DNA of 64,000 nt from Allobosea sp. BK604 (GCF_004341515.1 NZ_SLZF01000006.1:1-64000), one strand, 5' to 3'. Shown: positions 24,863 to 34,193, counted from the first letter of the stretch. Translations and numbers: made by a program. The notes: a model not told the origin generated them from the sequence alone.

Positions 24863-25813
24863 ATGCTCCAATTCCTTGCGACCAGCACGCCGTTCTTCGC
24901 GGTGATCGGGCTTGGCGCGCTGGTTTCCGGCCGCTCGCTCTTCGGACCGGAGGCGGTCCGCGTGCTCAACACCTTCGCCTTCATGGTGGCGACGCCCGCG
25001 ATGGTGCTCAGGGTGATGTCGCGCCAGCCGATCGCGGAACTCTGGAACACGACCTTCTTCGTCGCGCTGGCTGCGATCGGCGTCACGGTGATGCTCGCCG
25101 GCATCGTCATATCCAGGCATCTGGGCGGGCTGCCTTTTGCACACGCCGTCTCGCGCGCGCAGGGCCTCGTCGGCGGCAATTTCGCCTTTCTCGGCATCCC
25201 CTTGATGCTGGCCTTTCTCGGCGAGCGCGCGGCGGCGCCGATCGCCATCGGCCTGATCTGCGATACCGCCCTGATCATCCCGCTCGCGATCGGGCTGATC
25301 GAGGCCGGCCGCGGCACCGGCACGATCCCGAGCATCGCAGTGCGGCTGCTCAAGGGCACGATCCTCAATCCGTTCATGCTGTCGATCATGGGCGGCGTCG
25401 CGCTGTCGCTGAGCGGCGTCGCGATCCCCGAGCCGATCGACCGCTTCCTCGCCTTCCTCGGCAATGCGGCGGCGCCCGTCGGCGTGTTCGCTCTGGGCCT
25501 CGCCGCGCGGCAATGGAGCGGTGGCGAGATGCCGCTGCGCGCCATCGCGCCGCTGGTGATCGGCAAGCTCGTCCTGCATCCGCTCGTCACCTGGGCCGTG
25601 CTGGCGCTGGTGCTGCGGCTCGATGCGTTCTGGGTCACGGCGGGCGTGCTCTATGCGGCCTTGCCGATCGCCGCCAATGTCTTCGTCATTTCCGAACGGT
25701 TCGACACCGGCAGCCGGCCGATCGCGGCGGCGATCGTGGTTTCGACCGTGCTGGCGGCGCTGAGCTTTCCTTTCGCCGTCTGGCTGATCGCCGGACAGGG
25801 GCTGGCTCCCTGA
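24863..25813 (+). CDS. AEC (auxin efflux carrier) family transporter
   Basis: This 316-residue membrane protein has about ten helices in two halves of five. It has family features ATSTPFFAVIGLGALVSGR, LNTFAFMVATPAMVLRVMSR, QGLVGGNFAFLGIPLMLAFLG and, near the end, LYAALPIAANVFVISERF. AEC carriers export or import small organic anions (malate, malonate, auxin-like compounds) in the inner membrane. No clear ribosome binding site is seen before the ATG (upstream GATTC). It is not clearly in an operon with neighbours. Confidence 0.9.
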   Translation: MLQFLATSTPFFAVIGLGALVSGRSLFGPEAVRVLNTFAFMVATPAMVLRVMSRQPIAELWNTTFFVALAAIGVTVMLAGIVISRHLGGLPFAHAVSRAQGLVGGNFAFLGIPLMLAFLGERAAAPIAIGLICDTALIIPLAIGLIEAGRGTGTIPSIAVRLLKGTILNPFMLSIMGGVALSLSGVAIPEPIDRFLAFLGNAAAPVGVFALGLAARQWSGGEMPLRAIAPLVIGKLVLHPLVTWAVLALVLRLDAFWVTAGVLYAALPIAANVFVISERFDTGSRPIAAAIVVSTVLAALSFPFAVWLIAGQGLAP

Positions 25814-25929
25814 AGGGATCTTGCGCTGATGCGGATGCCGCCCTGCGCCGCGGTACGTGGCATGCATCCATGCCAACCGCTAGATAAGAGCCGCCGATTG
25901 TGCGGCGCGATATCAAACCGAGGCGGACC

Positions 25930-27024
25930 ATGACCAGCCAGCTCTTCAGCCCCTACAAGCTCGGTGGACTCGAGCTGCAGAACCGCATCGTCATCGCGCC
26001 GATGTGCCAATATTCGGCCGAGGACGGCAAGGCGACCGACTGGCATACGATCCATCTCGGCCATCTCGCGCTGTCCGGCGCGGCGCTGCTCTTCATCGAG
26101 GCGACCGCGGTCTCGCCCGAAGGCCGGATCTCGCCGCTCGATCTCGGCCTCTGGTCGGATGAGACCGAGGAGGCGCTCGGCAAGGTGCTCGCCGCGGTGC
26201 GCAAGTATTCGGACATGCCGATCGGCATCCAGCTCGCCCATGCCGGCCGCAAGGCCTCGGTCCATGTGCCCTGGAACGGCGGCGGCCAGGCCGGGCTCGA
26301 CCAGGGCGGCTGGCAGACGCTGGCACCGTCCGCGCTGGCCTTCGGCAACCACCCGCGTGCACCGCTGGCGCTCGACGCCGCCGAGATCGCCAAGCTGTGC
26401 GAGGATTTCGCCGAATCCGCCAAGCGGGCGGTCCGACTCGGGCTCGACGCGATTGAGCTTCACGCCGCGCATGGCTACCTGCTGCACCAGTTCCTGTCGC
26501 CGCTCTCGAACAAGCGCGAGGATCAATATGGCGGCTCGCTGGAAAACCGGATGCGGCTGCCGCTCGAAATCTTCGATGCTGTGCGTGCGGTCGTGCCGGC
26601 CGGCATTCCGGTCGGCTTCCGCGTCTCGGGCTCTGACTGGGCCGAGGGCGGCTGGGATCTCGACCAGACCATCGCCTTCGCCAAGGAATTGAAGACGCGC
26701 GAGGCCTGCTTCATCCATGTCTCGGGCGGAGGGCTCTCGCCGGACCAGAAGGTGCCGCTCGGCCCGAACTACCAGGTGCCGTTCGCGCGCGCCGTGAAAC
26801 AGGCGACCGGGCTGCCGACAATCGCGGTCGGGCTGATCACCGAGGCGGACCAGGCCGAGGCGATCATCGGCACCGGCGATGCCGATCTCGTCGCGCTCGC
26901 CCGCGGCATGCTCTACGATCCGCGCTGGCCCTGGCATGCCGCTGCCCAGCTCGGCGCCAGCGTCAAGGCGCCGAACCAGTATCTGCGCTCGCAGCCGCGC
27001 CAGCACAGCAAGCTCTTCGCCTGA
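25930..27024 (+). CDS. Old yellow enzyme, NADH:flavin oxidoreductase (YqjM class)
   Basis: The 364-residue FMN TIM-barrel protein begins MTSQLFSPYKLGGLELQNRI. C26 in IAPMCQYSAEDG corresponds to the redox-tuning cysteine of YqjM-type enzymes. The substrate/FMN-binding pattern is ELHAAHGYLLHQFLSPLSN followed by KREDQYGGSLENRMR. A C-terminal FMN phosphate site is IIGTGDADLVALARGMLYDP. These enzymes reduce electrophilic alkenes using NADPH and act in detoxification. An upstream ATG adds only basic residues and was not used. The truncated haemoglobin gene starts 66 bp later on the same strand. Confidence 0.95.
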   Translation: MTSQLFSPYKLGGLELQNRIVIAPMCQYSAEDGKATDWHTIHLGHLALSGAALLFIEATAVSPEGRISPLDLGLWSDETEEALGKVLAAVRKYSDMPIGIQLAHAGRKASVHVPWNGGGQAGLDQGGWQTLAPSALAFGNHPRAPLALDAAEIAKLCEDFAESAKRAVRLGLDAIELHAAHGYLLHQFLSPLSNKREDQYGGSLENRMRLPLEIFDAVRAVVPAGIPVGFRVSGSDWAEGGWDLDQTIAFAKELKTREACFIHVSGGGLSPDQKVPLGPNYQVPFARAVKQATGLPTIAVGLITEADQAEAIIGTGDADLVALARGMLYDPRWPWHAAAQLGASVKAPNQYLRSQPRQHSKLFA

Positions 27025-27090
27025 GGCCCGCGACCTGACGGAGCATGGCCGGTGGCTGCGCTCCGTCCCGCCCCGATCCAAACGAGCCCC

Positions 27091-27522
27091 ATGAGCGAAA
27101 ACCCGCTGACCAATCCGAACATCGCCCATCCCGCCGTCGACGATGCCGCGATCAGCCTGCTGATCCGCACCTTCTACGAGCGCGCCCGCGCGGACGAGCT
27201 GATCGGCCCGATCTTCGAGAAGGCGGTCAGCGATTGGGACGAGCATATCGGCAAGATCAGCGATTTCTGGAGCAACATCATGCTCCGGACCTCGCGCTAT
27301 GACGGCCGGCCGATGCGCCCGCACCTGATCCTGCCGCTCGAAGGCGCGCATTTCGACCGCTGGCTCGCGCTGTTCGAGGCGACGGCGCGCGAGCTCTTCG
27401 CGCCCGATGTCGCCGATGCCTTCATCGTCCGGGCGCGCAGGATCGCCGACAGTTTCGAGATGGCGATCGGCACGCAGCGCGGCGAGATGCGCCCGCCGCG
27501 TCACAGCCTCCGGCCGCTCTAA
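27091..27522 (+). CDS. Group III truncated haemoglobin
   Basis: This 143-residue globin-like protein has the group III pattern: an AISLLIRTFYERARADELIGPIF helix pair, WDEHIGKISDFWSNIMLRTSRYDGRPM, and LPLEGAHFDRWLALFEATARELF. H87 in GAHFDRW is the likely proximal haem ligand and H78 lies nearby. Group III truncated globins bind oxygen or nitric oxide; their roles in alphaproteobacteria are poorly defined. Start MSENPLTNPN at 27091 is preferred over one 39 bp upstream. The gene is adjacent to an old yellow enzyme and may be co-transcribed with it. Confidence 0.93.
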   Translation: MSENPLTNPNIAHPAVDDAAISLLIRTFYERARADELIGPIFEKAVSDWDEHIGKISDFWSNIMLRTSRYDGRPMRPHLILPLEGAHFDRWLALFEATARELFAPDVADAFIVRARRIADSFEMAIGTQRGEMRPPRHSLRPL

Positions 27523-27643
27523 CGGCGCACCGTCGCGCGGTCTTGCGCATGGCCGCGCGAGCCGTTTCGGACGGCGGAGCCTGCGTTATCCTCAGGCAAA
27601 TCACGCTCGCCCAAAAAATGGGCAGGAGCGCTCCCTCGCTCGG

Positions 27644-27672
27644 TTGACCACCTATCGGCCGGTCAGTAGCGT
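27644..27672 (+). promoter_or_regulatory. Possible promoter upstream of the NMT1-type transporter
   Basis: TTGACC (27644-27649) is followed 17 bp later by TAGCGT (27667-27672), 33 bp before the chosen start codon. The -10 element is poor. No TPP riboswitch-like motif was seen in 27523-27705. Confidence 0.3.
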
Positions 27673-27705
27673 CGATTCAGCACATAAAAGCAGGGGTTGG
27701 CTCAG

Positions 27706-28791
27706 ATGATCGGTAGCGTGCAGCAGGTCGTGTCGGGTTTGGCGCGCGTGGGATGCGGGGCGTTCTCGTCCGGCCGCCGCGCGGCGCTCAGGACCATCGT
27801 GCTCGGCGGCGCCATGGCGCTCGCCGCCCCCTTCGCCGCCCAGGCGCAGACGCCGATCAAGTTCACGCTCGACTGGGTGTTCCAGGGCCCGACCTCGCCC
27901 TTCCTCGTCGCGCTGGAGAAGGGCTACTACAAGGCCGAAGGGCTCGACGTGACCATGGATCCCGGCCAGGGCTCGGCCGGCGCGGTCCAGCGCGTCGCGA
28001 CCGGCGCCTATGATATCGGCTTCGCCGACGTGAACTCGCTGATCGAGTACAACGTCAAGAATGCCGGCAAGGAAATCCTCTGCGTCTTCATGGCCTATGA
28101 TTTCCCGCCCTTCGGCGTGCATACGCTGAAGAAGACCGGCATCACCAAGCCCGCCGACCTCGCCGGCAAGAAGCTCGGCGCCCCGGTCTTCGACGCCTCG
28201 TTCCGCCTGTTCCCCGCCTTCGCCAAGAAGGTCGGCCTCGACGCCAAGAGCGTCGAGCACGTCAACCTGACGCCGCAGTTGCGCGAGCAATCGATGGTGC
28301 AGGGCACGGTCGACTTCATCAGCGGCCATTATTTCTCGTCGGTCCTCGACCTCAAGGCGCGCGGCGTGAAGCAGGAGGACATCGTCTCCTTCAACTATTC
28401 CGACTACAAGATGGACGTGTACGGCAACGGCATCATCGTCTCGCCGGCGCTGGCCGAGAAGCCGCAGGTCGTCACCGCCTTCCTGCGCGCCACCGCCAAG
28501 GCCTGGAAGGAAGTGGCTGCCAACCCGGCGATCGGCATCGCCGCCACCAAGAAGCGCGACCCGCTGATCGACGAGAAGCTGGAGGCCGAGCGCCTCGACA
28601 TGTCCCTGAAGATGAATGTGCTGACGCCCTTCGTGAAGGAGAACGGCATGGGCGATGTCGACCCGGCGCGCTTCGCCCGCTCGGTCGTCGATGTCGCCGA
28701 GGCCTTCGGCCTGCCGGCCGCGCCGGAGCCGGGCAAGGTGTTCAGCAGCAAGTACCTGCCGCCGAAGGCCGAGCGCATGGTCGCGCCGTGA
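27706..28791 (+). CDS. NMT1/THI5-like ABC transporter substrate-binding protein
   Basis: The 361-residue protein has a long N-terminal export signal with twin arginines (SSGRRAALRTIVLGG), possibly Tat-dependent, ending at AAQAQ. The mature part is of the SsuA/THI5/NMT1 class: PIKFTLDWVFQGPTSPFLVALEKGYYKAEGLDV, GSAGAVQRVATGAYDIGFAD and ITKPADLAGKKLGAP. These proteins bind sulfonates, nitrate, taurine, pyrimidine precursors or similar ligands in the periplasm; which one is undetermined. A TTG codon 9 bp upstream is an alternative start. It heads an operon with an ATPase and a permease, with a repeat directly after its stop. Confidence 0.9.
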   Translation: MIGSVQQVVSGLARVGCGAFSSGRRAALRTIVLGGAMALAAPFAAQAQTPIKFTLDWVFQGPTSPFLVALEKGYYKAEGLDVTMDPGQGSAGAVQRVATGAYDIGFADVNSLIEYNVKNAGKEILCVFMAYDFPPFGVHTLKKTGITKPADLAGKKLGAPVFDASFRLFPAFAKKVGLDAKSVEHVNLTPQLREQSMVQGTVDFISGHYFSSVLDLKARGVKQEDIVSFNYSDYKMDVYGNGIIVSPALAEKPQVVTAFLRATAKAWKEVAANPAIGIAATKKRDPLIDEKLEAERLDMSLKMNVLTPFVKENGMGDVDPARFARSVVDVAEAFGLPAAPEPGKVFSSKYLPPKAERMVAP

Positions 28792-28821
28792 GGGACGGGC
28801 GCGACCTGCCCCCTCCCGCCT

Positions 28822-28936
28822 GCGCGACCCCTCATCCGGCCCTTCGGGCCACCGTCTCCCGCATCAAACTCGGCTGCTGCCGACTTTGGCACTCGGGACT
28901 GCCCATCTCGGGCAAGCCCGAGATGGGTGGGAGAAG
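28822..28936. repeat. Composite R3 repeat between binding-protein and ATPase genes
   Basis: GCGCGACCCCTCATCCGG...CTCCCGCATCAA starts the element and GGGTGGGAGAAG ends it. The 70-bp insert with nested hairpins (CTCGGCTGCTGCCGA; CATCTCGGGCAAGCCCGAGATG) matches that at 1233-1314. The remaining bases to 29000 hold a short GAGCAAGCCAAGCCC direct repeat. Confidence 0.85.
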
Positions 28937-29000
28937 CAACAATGGCGCGACGCGCTGATCCGACTGCCTCAAGCCAAGCCCGAGCAAGCCAAGCCCGAGA

Positions 29001-29810
29001 ATGACGCCCTCGATGCCGGACGCCACCTCTCCCCTCGTCGAACTGCGCCAGGTCAGCCTCGCCTATGGCAGCGGCGCGAACCGCATGCTCGCGCTCGAGG
29101 ATGCGACGCTCTCCATCGCCAAGGGCGAGTTCATTGCCGTCGTCGGCCCATCCGGCTGCGGCAAGTCGACCTTGATGAAGCTCGTCACCGGGCTGCTGCC
29201 GCCGAGCGGCGGCGAGGTCCGGGTGCATGGCCAGCCGGTGAAGGGCCCGATCCGTGGCGTCGGCATGGCCTTCCAGGCGCCGACGCTGATGCCCTGGCGC
29301 ACGACGCGCGACAATATCCTGCTGCCTCTGGAGGTGGTGGAGCCGCATAAGCGTCGCTTCCGCGCCAACAAGGCCGAGTATGTCGAGCGGGTCGAGAAGC
29401 TGCTCGCCTCGGTCGGCCTCGGCGGCTTCGGCGACAAGTTTCCCTGGCAGCTCTCCGGCGGCATGCAGCAGCGCTCCAGTCTGTGCCGCGCGCTGGTGCA
29501 CGAACCCGAGATCCTGATGCTCGACGAGCCCTTCGGCGCGCTCGACGCCTTCACGCGCGAGGAGCTCTGGGGGGTGATGCAGAAGCTCTGGATGGAACGG
29601 CGCTTCACCGCGGTCCTGGTCACGCATGACCTGCGCGAGGCGGTCTATCTCGCCGATACCGTCTATGTGATGAGCAAGAGGCCCGGGCGGATCGTCAAGA
29701 TCCGCAAGATCGACCTGCCGCGCCCGCGCACGCTGGAGACGACCTTCGAGATCGGGTTCGTCGACATCGTCCACGAGCTGCGCGAGCGCATCCACCTGGA
29801 GCATGCCTGA
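29001..29810 (+). CDS. ABC transporter ATP-binding protein (SsuB/TauB type)
   Basis: This 269-residue ATPase has Walker A GPSGCGKSTLM, Q-loop region MAFQAPTLMPWRTTRDN, signature LSGGMQQR, Walker B ILMLDEPFGALDA and H-loop VLVTHDLREAVYLA. The 'LMPW' Q-loop and 'DPFGALD' forms are those of nitrate/sulfonate/taurine importers. It should energise the permease encoded next, 25 bp downstream. ATG at 29013 is an alternative start; neither has a strong ribosome binding site. Confidence 0.93.
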   Translation: MTPSMPDATSPLVELRQVSLAYGSGANRMLALEDATLSIAKGEFIAVVGPSGCGKSTLMKLVTGLLPPSGGEVRVHGQPVKGPIRGVGMAFQAPTLMPWRTTRDNILLPLEVVEPHKRRFRANKAEYVERVEKLLASVGLGGFGDKFPWQLSGGMQQRSSLCRALVHEPEILMLDEPFGALDAFTREELWGVMQKLWMERRFTAVLVTHDLREAVYLADTVYVMSKRPGRIVKIRKIDLPRPRTLETTFEIGFVDIVHELRERIHLEHA

Positions 29811-29835
29811 TGCGGCCTCCGGCAGGATCTGGACA

Positions 29836-30612
29836 ATGACCGATACGCAGCGCCGCCTGCTCCTCATCGCCATGCCCTGGCTCGCCATGGCGGCGCTCCT
29901 CATCCTGTGGGAACTCGCCTGCATCGTCTTCCAGGTGCCGGAGATCCTGGCGCCGCGGCCGACGCGGGTCTTCGAGGTGATGGTCCTGCGCTGGGACATC
30001 CTGCTGAAATACTGCATGGAGACCTTCGTCACGACCGCGATCGGCTTCGTTCTGGCGATCGGCTTCGGCCTGCTGCTCGGCCTGGCGGTCGGCGCCTCGC
30101 CCTTCATCTATTCGGGACTCTATCCGCTGCTGATCGCCTTCAACGCGGTGCCGAAGGTCGCACTCGTGCCGATCCTGATGATCTGGCTCGGCGTCGGCGC
30201 GCTGCCGGCGGTGATCACCGCCTTCGTGATCAGCTTCTTCCCGATCGTCGTGAATGTCGCGACGGGGCTGGCGACGATCGAGCCCGAGATGCGCGACGTG
30301 ATGCGCTCGCTCGGCGCCAGCCAGTGGGAGATCCTGACCAAGGTCGGCGTGCCCCGCGCGATGCCCTATCTCTTCGCCAGCCTGAAGGTCGCGGTGACGC
30401 TCGCCTTCATCGGCTCGGTGATCTCGGAGACGGTCGGCGGCAATCGCGGCATCGGCTTCCTGATGCTCTCGGCCGGGGCGCGCAACGATTCCGCCACGAC
30501 CTTCGCCGGGCTCTTCGCCATCGCGATCATGGGCATCGCGATGTATGCCGCCTGCGCGCTGGTCGAGCGTCGCATGACGCGCTGGGCCTTCCGCGGCGAG
30601 CTGGTGACTTAG
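29836..30612 (+). CDS. ABC transporter permease (SsuC/TauC type)
   Basis: The 258-residue protein has six hydrophobic segments and the BPD-type EAA loop DVMRSLGASQWEILTKVGVPRAMPYLF. SVISETVGGNRGIGFLM is the family's conserved segment after the loop. It forms the inner-membrane channel of the importer headed by the NMT1-like binding protein. The start MTDTQRRLLLIAMPWL at 29836 is preferred over one 33 bp upstream that overlaps the ATPase gene. It is the last gene of the operon. Confidence 0.92.
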   Translation: MTDTQRRLLLIAMPWLAMAALLILWELACIVFQVPEILAPRPTRVFEVMVLRWDILLKYCMETFVTTAIGFVLAIGFGLLLGLAVGASPFIYSGLYPLLIAFNAVPKVALVPILMIWLGVGALPAVITAFVISFFPIVVNVATGLATIEPEMRDVMRSLGASQWEILTKVGVPRAMPYLFASLKVAVTLAFIGSVISETVGGNRGIGFLMLSAGARNDSATTFAGLFAIAIMGIAMYAACALVERRMTRWAFRGELVT

Positions 30613-30766
30613 CGCGGCGCGCGCTCAAAGCACTGGAACAACGAGACCTGCTGCCGCGTTCGTTGTCCTGGCCGAGGGACCGCGCAGCCCGGGGTCCGCG
30701 CAGCTATGGGCCGCTGCGGTCGCTGCGCTCGTTCGGGCGGTTGCGTAAAGACGGGTGGGTCGTGCA

Positions 30767-31612
30767 ATGGCGCCGCGTGCAAACTGGAAGGGTTTTCTGA
30801 AGATCGCGGAACTGACCTGTCCGGTCGCACTCTACACGGCAGCCTCGACCTCCGACCGCATCACCTTCCATACGATCAACCGCGCCACCGGCCACCGCGT
30901 GCAGCGCCAGTTCGTCGATGCGGTGACCGGCAAGCCGGTCGAGAAGGAAGAGCAGGTCAAGGGCTACGAGATCGCCCAGGACGACTATGTCGTGCTCGAG
31001 CCGGAGGAGGTCGCCGAGGCCGTGCCGGAGAGCGACAAGACGCTCTCGGTTTCCGCTTTCGTCGGCTACGGCGATATAGACGACGTCTATTTCGACCGGC
31101 CCTATTACCTCGCGCCCTCGGACAGGCATGCCGAGGAGGCCTTCGCCTTGATGCGCGAAGGCATGCGTAAGAAGAATGTCGCGGCGATCGCCCAGGCGGT
31201 CCTGTTCCGGCGGGTGCGCACCCTGCTGATCCGCGCCCATGACAACGGGCTCGTCGCGACCACGCTGAATTTCGACTACGAGGTCCGGCCGGCGGCCGAG
31301 GCGTTCGACGAAATCCCGGCGATGAAGATCAAGGGCGAGATGCTCGATCTCGCCAAGCATATCATCGACACGAAGAAGGGCCGGTTCGACCCTGCCGAAT
31401 TCGACGACCGCTATGAGGCGGCCCTCGCCGAGCTGGTGAAGGCCAAGGCGGAAGGCCGGAGGATCGCGATCCCGAAACAGGCCAAGCGCGAGAAGGTCGT
31501 CGACCTGATGGAGGCGCTGCGCCAGAGCGCGGGCGCGGCCGGCAAGAAGCCCTCCGCCAAGGCCGGCGCGGCCGCCCGCAAGCAGGCGGCGCCACGGCGC
31601 AAGGCGAGCTGA
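30767..31612 (+). CDS. ku: Ku protein (first copy)
   Basis: The 281-residue protein begins MAPRANWKGFLKIAELTCPV and shows the bacterial Ku core: ITFHTINRATGHRVQRQFVDA, TGKPVEKEEQVKGYEIAQDDYVVL and FDRPYYLAPSD. A Lys/Ala-rich tail follows (KKPSAKAGAAARKQAAPRRK), a likely DNA-binding extension. Ku rings bind double-strand DNA ends and recruit LigD for non-homologous end joining. A GTG 12 bp upstream is an alternative start. ligD starts 3 bp after its stop, so the two are one operon. Confidence 0.96.
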   Translation: MAPRANWKGFLKIAELTCPVALYTAASTSDRITFHTINRATGHRVQRQFVDAVTGKPVEKEEQVKGYEIAQDDYVVLEPEEVAEAVPESDKTLSVSAFVGYGDIDDVYFDRPYYLAPSDRHAEEAFALMREGMRKKNVAAIAQAVLFRRVRTLLIRAHDNGLVATTLNFDYEVRPAAEAFDEIPAMKIKGEMLDLAKHIIDTKKGRFDPAEFDDRYEAALAELVKAKAEGRRIAIPKQAKREKVVDLMEALRQSAGAAGKKPSAKAGAAARKQAAPRRKAS

Positions 31613-31615
31613 GCG

Positions 31616-34174
31616 ATGGCGCTCGAAACCTACCGCAAGAAGCGCGATTTTGCCGCGACGCCCGAGCCGAAAGGCCGCAAGGCGCGCAAGACGGGCAACA
31701 GCTTCGTCATCCAGAAACATGACGCGACGCGGCTGCACTATGATTTCCGGCTCGAGCTCGACGGCGTGCTGAAAAGCTGGGCGGTCACCAAGGGGCCGAG
31801 CCTGGTTCCCGGCGAAAAGCGGCTGGCGGTGCATGTCGAGGACCACCCGCTCGACTATGGCGGGTTCGAGGGTACGATCCCGAAGGGCGAATATGGCGGC
31901 GGCACCGTGATCATCTGGGATCGCGGCACCTGGACCCCGCTTCACGACGCCCATAAGGGCTATGCCAAGGGCCATCTCGAATTCGAGCTGCATGGCGAGA
32001 AGCTGGGCGGACACTGGCATCTCGTCCGGATGGCGGGCAAGCCGCGCGAGAAGCGCGAGAACTGGCTGCTGATCAAGGGCGAGGACGAGGCCGCGCGCGG
32101 GGAGAGTGACCCCGATATCCTCGACGAGCGGCCGGAATCGGTCGCCACCGGGCGCGAGATCGCCGATGTCGCTGGCGAAAAGCCGGGCTGGTCGTCCAAG
32201 ACCGGCCGGATCCGCAAGAGCAGCGGCACGCGCGCGCAGGCCAAGGCAGCCCCCTCAGCGGCAAGCAGCCGGACCGCCGAGCTGCCCGACGCCGCGACGA
32301 TCAAGGGGGCGAAGAAAGCCGCCCTGCCCGCCTTCGTCGAGCCCGCGCTCGCATCGCTGGCCTCGGCGGCGCCGACGGGTGAGCGCTGGCTGCACGAGAT
32401 CAAGTTCGACGGCTATCGCCTGCAGGCGCGCATCGAGGCCGGCCGGGTCAAGCTCCTGACCCGCAGCGGGCTCGACTGGACCAGGAAATTCGGCAAGGAG
32501 ATCGTCGGCGCGCTCAAGGACCTGCCGCTCGGCACGGCGCTGATCGATGGCGAGCTCGTCGTCGAGGCGGCCTCGGGCGCCTCCGATTTCTCGGCGCTGC
32601 AGGCCGATCTCAGCGAGGGGCGCAGCGAGCGCTTCCGGCTCTATGTCTTCGACCTGCTCTATCTCGACGGCTACGACCTGCGCCCGCTGCCGCTGAGCGA
32701 GCGCAAGGAGCTGCTCGAACGGGTCGTCGGCAGCGAGCCCGGCCTCATCCGCTATAGCAGCCATTTCGACGAGGGCGGCGATCTCGTGCTGCAGCATGCC
32801 TGCCGGCTCGGCCTCGAAGGCGTCGTGTCGAAGCAGCGCGACGCGCCCTATCGCTCCGGCCGGAGCAAGGGCTGGGTCAAGGCGAAGTGCTCGAACAGGC
32901 AGGAATTCGTCGTCGCCGGCTATGTGCCCTCGACCACCTCGCGCAGGGCGATCGGCTCGCTCGTGCTCGGCCTGCATGAGCGCGGCAAGCTCCGCCATGT
33001 CGGCCGCGTCGGCACCGGCTACAGCGCGGCGATGGCGGAGGAGCTTTACCAGCGCCTGGAAAGGCTGAGGACGCCGTCGAGCCCGTTCGACGAGAAGCTC
33101 ACGGCCGACGAGGCCCGGCAGGTGCGCTATGTCCGGCCCGAGCTCGTCGCGGAGGTGGAGTTCCGGGCCTGGACGGCCGACGGCCATCTGCGCCACGCTT
33201 CCTTCCGCGGCCTGCGCGAGGACAAGCCGGCCGCCGAGATCGTTCGCGAGACAGCAAGGACCAGGAAAATGGAGTCCAGGCCGCAGGCGCGCAAGGTCAA
33301 GCTGACCCATCCCGACCGGCTCTACTGGCCCAATGAGGGTGTGACCAAGGAAGGGCTCGCCGACTACTATGCCGAGGTCTGGACGCATATCGCGCCGCAT
33401 ATCGTCGGCCGGCCGCTGGCGCTGCTGCGCTGCCCGAGCGGCATCACCGGCGAGCATTTCTTCCAGAAGAACGCCTGGAAGGGGCTCAACCCCAATATCG
33501 TCCTCGTCGACGACCCCAAGACCGCCGAGCAGGAGCAGCTGATCAGCATCGAGGATCTCGATGGGCTGCTGGGCCTCGTGCAGTCGGCGGCGCTCGAAAT
33601 CCACCCCTGGGGCTCGACCGTCGCCGATTGGGAACGGCCGGACCTGATCATCATGGATCTCGATCCCGGCGAGGGCGTCCCTTGGGAGGCGGTGATCGAG
33701 GCGGCCCGCGAGACCCGCGAGCGGCTGAAGGCGGCCGGGCTCGATCCCTTCGTCAAGACCTCCGGCGGCAAGGGCCTGCATGTCGTGGCGCCGCTGAAGC
33801 CGAAGGCGGAGTGGCCGGCGGTGAAGGCCTTCACCAAGGGCATCGCCGATGCGATGGCGGCGGACAGCCCGGAGCGCTTCGTCTCGACCATCACCAAGTC
33901 GAAGCGGCGCGGCAAGATCCTGATCGACTATCTGCGCAACCAGCGCGGCTCGACCGCGGTCGCGCCCTATTCGACGCGCGCCAGGCCTGGCGCCGCGGTC
34001 TCGATGCCGCTGTCATGGGATGAGCTCAGCCCCGGCATCGGGCCGGCCTATTTCACCGTGGCGAACACGCCGACGCGCCTGGCCTCGCTCTCCGCCGATC
34101 CCTGGGACAGGTTCCGCGCCGCCGCCGCGCCGCTGGAGGAGGCCAAGCCGCGCCGGAAGCGCAGCGCGGCATAA
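31616..34174 (+). CDS. ligD: Multidomain DNA ligase D (PE-LIG-POL)
   Basis: This 852-residue enzyme has the order phosphoesterase, ligase, polymerase. The phosphoesterase (about 1-190) has H41 in LHYDFRLELDG and H77 in VEDHPLDYGGFEGTIPKGEY. The ATP-dependent ligase (about 235-540) has the lysine nucleophile K263 in HEIKFDGYR and downstream GLEGVVSKQ and GWVKAKC motifs. The primase-like polymerase (about 560-835) has IIMDLDPGEGVPW and TSGGKGLHVVAPL. LigD trims, fills and seals broken DNA ends bound by Ku. Length and order match rhizobial LigD. It ends 19 bp from the convergent second ku gene. Confidence 0.97.
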   Translation: MALETYRKKRDFAATPEPKGRKARKTGNSFVIQKHDATRLHYDFRLELDGVLKSWAVTKGPSLVPGEKRLAVHVEDHPLDYGGFEGTIPKGEYGGGTVIIWDRGTWTPLHDAHKGYAKGHLEFELHGEKLGGHWHLVRMAGKPREKRENWLLIKGEDEAARGESDPDILDERPESVATGREIADVAGEKPGWSSKTGRIRKSSGTRAQAKAAPSAASSRTAELPDAATIKGAKKAALPAFVEPALASLASAAPTGERWLHEIKFDGYRLQARIEAGRVKLLTRSGLDWTRKFGKEIVGALKDLPLGTALIDGELVVEAASGASDFSALQADLSEGRSERFRLYVFDLLYLDGYDLRPLPLSERKELLERVVGSEPGLIRYSSHFDEGGDLVLQHACRLGLEGVVSKQRDAPYRSGRSKGWVKAKCSNRQEFVVAGYVPSTTSRRAIGSLVLGLHERGKLRHVGRVGTGYSAAMAEELYQRLERLRTPSSPFDEKLTADEARQVRYVRPELVAEVEFRAWTADGHLRHASFRGLREDKPAAEIVRETARTRKMESRPQARKVKLTHPDRLYWPNEGVTKEGLADYYAEVWTHIAPHIVGRPLALLRCPSGITGEHFFQKNAWKGLNPNIVLVDDPKTAEQEQLISIEDLDGLLGLVQSAALEIHPWGSTVADWERPDLIIMDLDPGEGVPWEAVIEAARETRERLKAAGLDPFVKTSGGKGLHVVAPLKPKAEWPAVKAFTKGIADAMAADSPERFVSTITKSKRRGKILIDYLRNQRGSTAVAPYSTRARPGAAVSMPLSWDELSPGIGPAYFTVANTPTRLASLSADPWDRFRAAAAPLEEAKPRRKRSAA

Positions 34175-34193
34175 TCGCAGCAATTTTTGAGGC

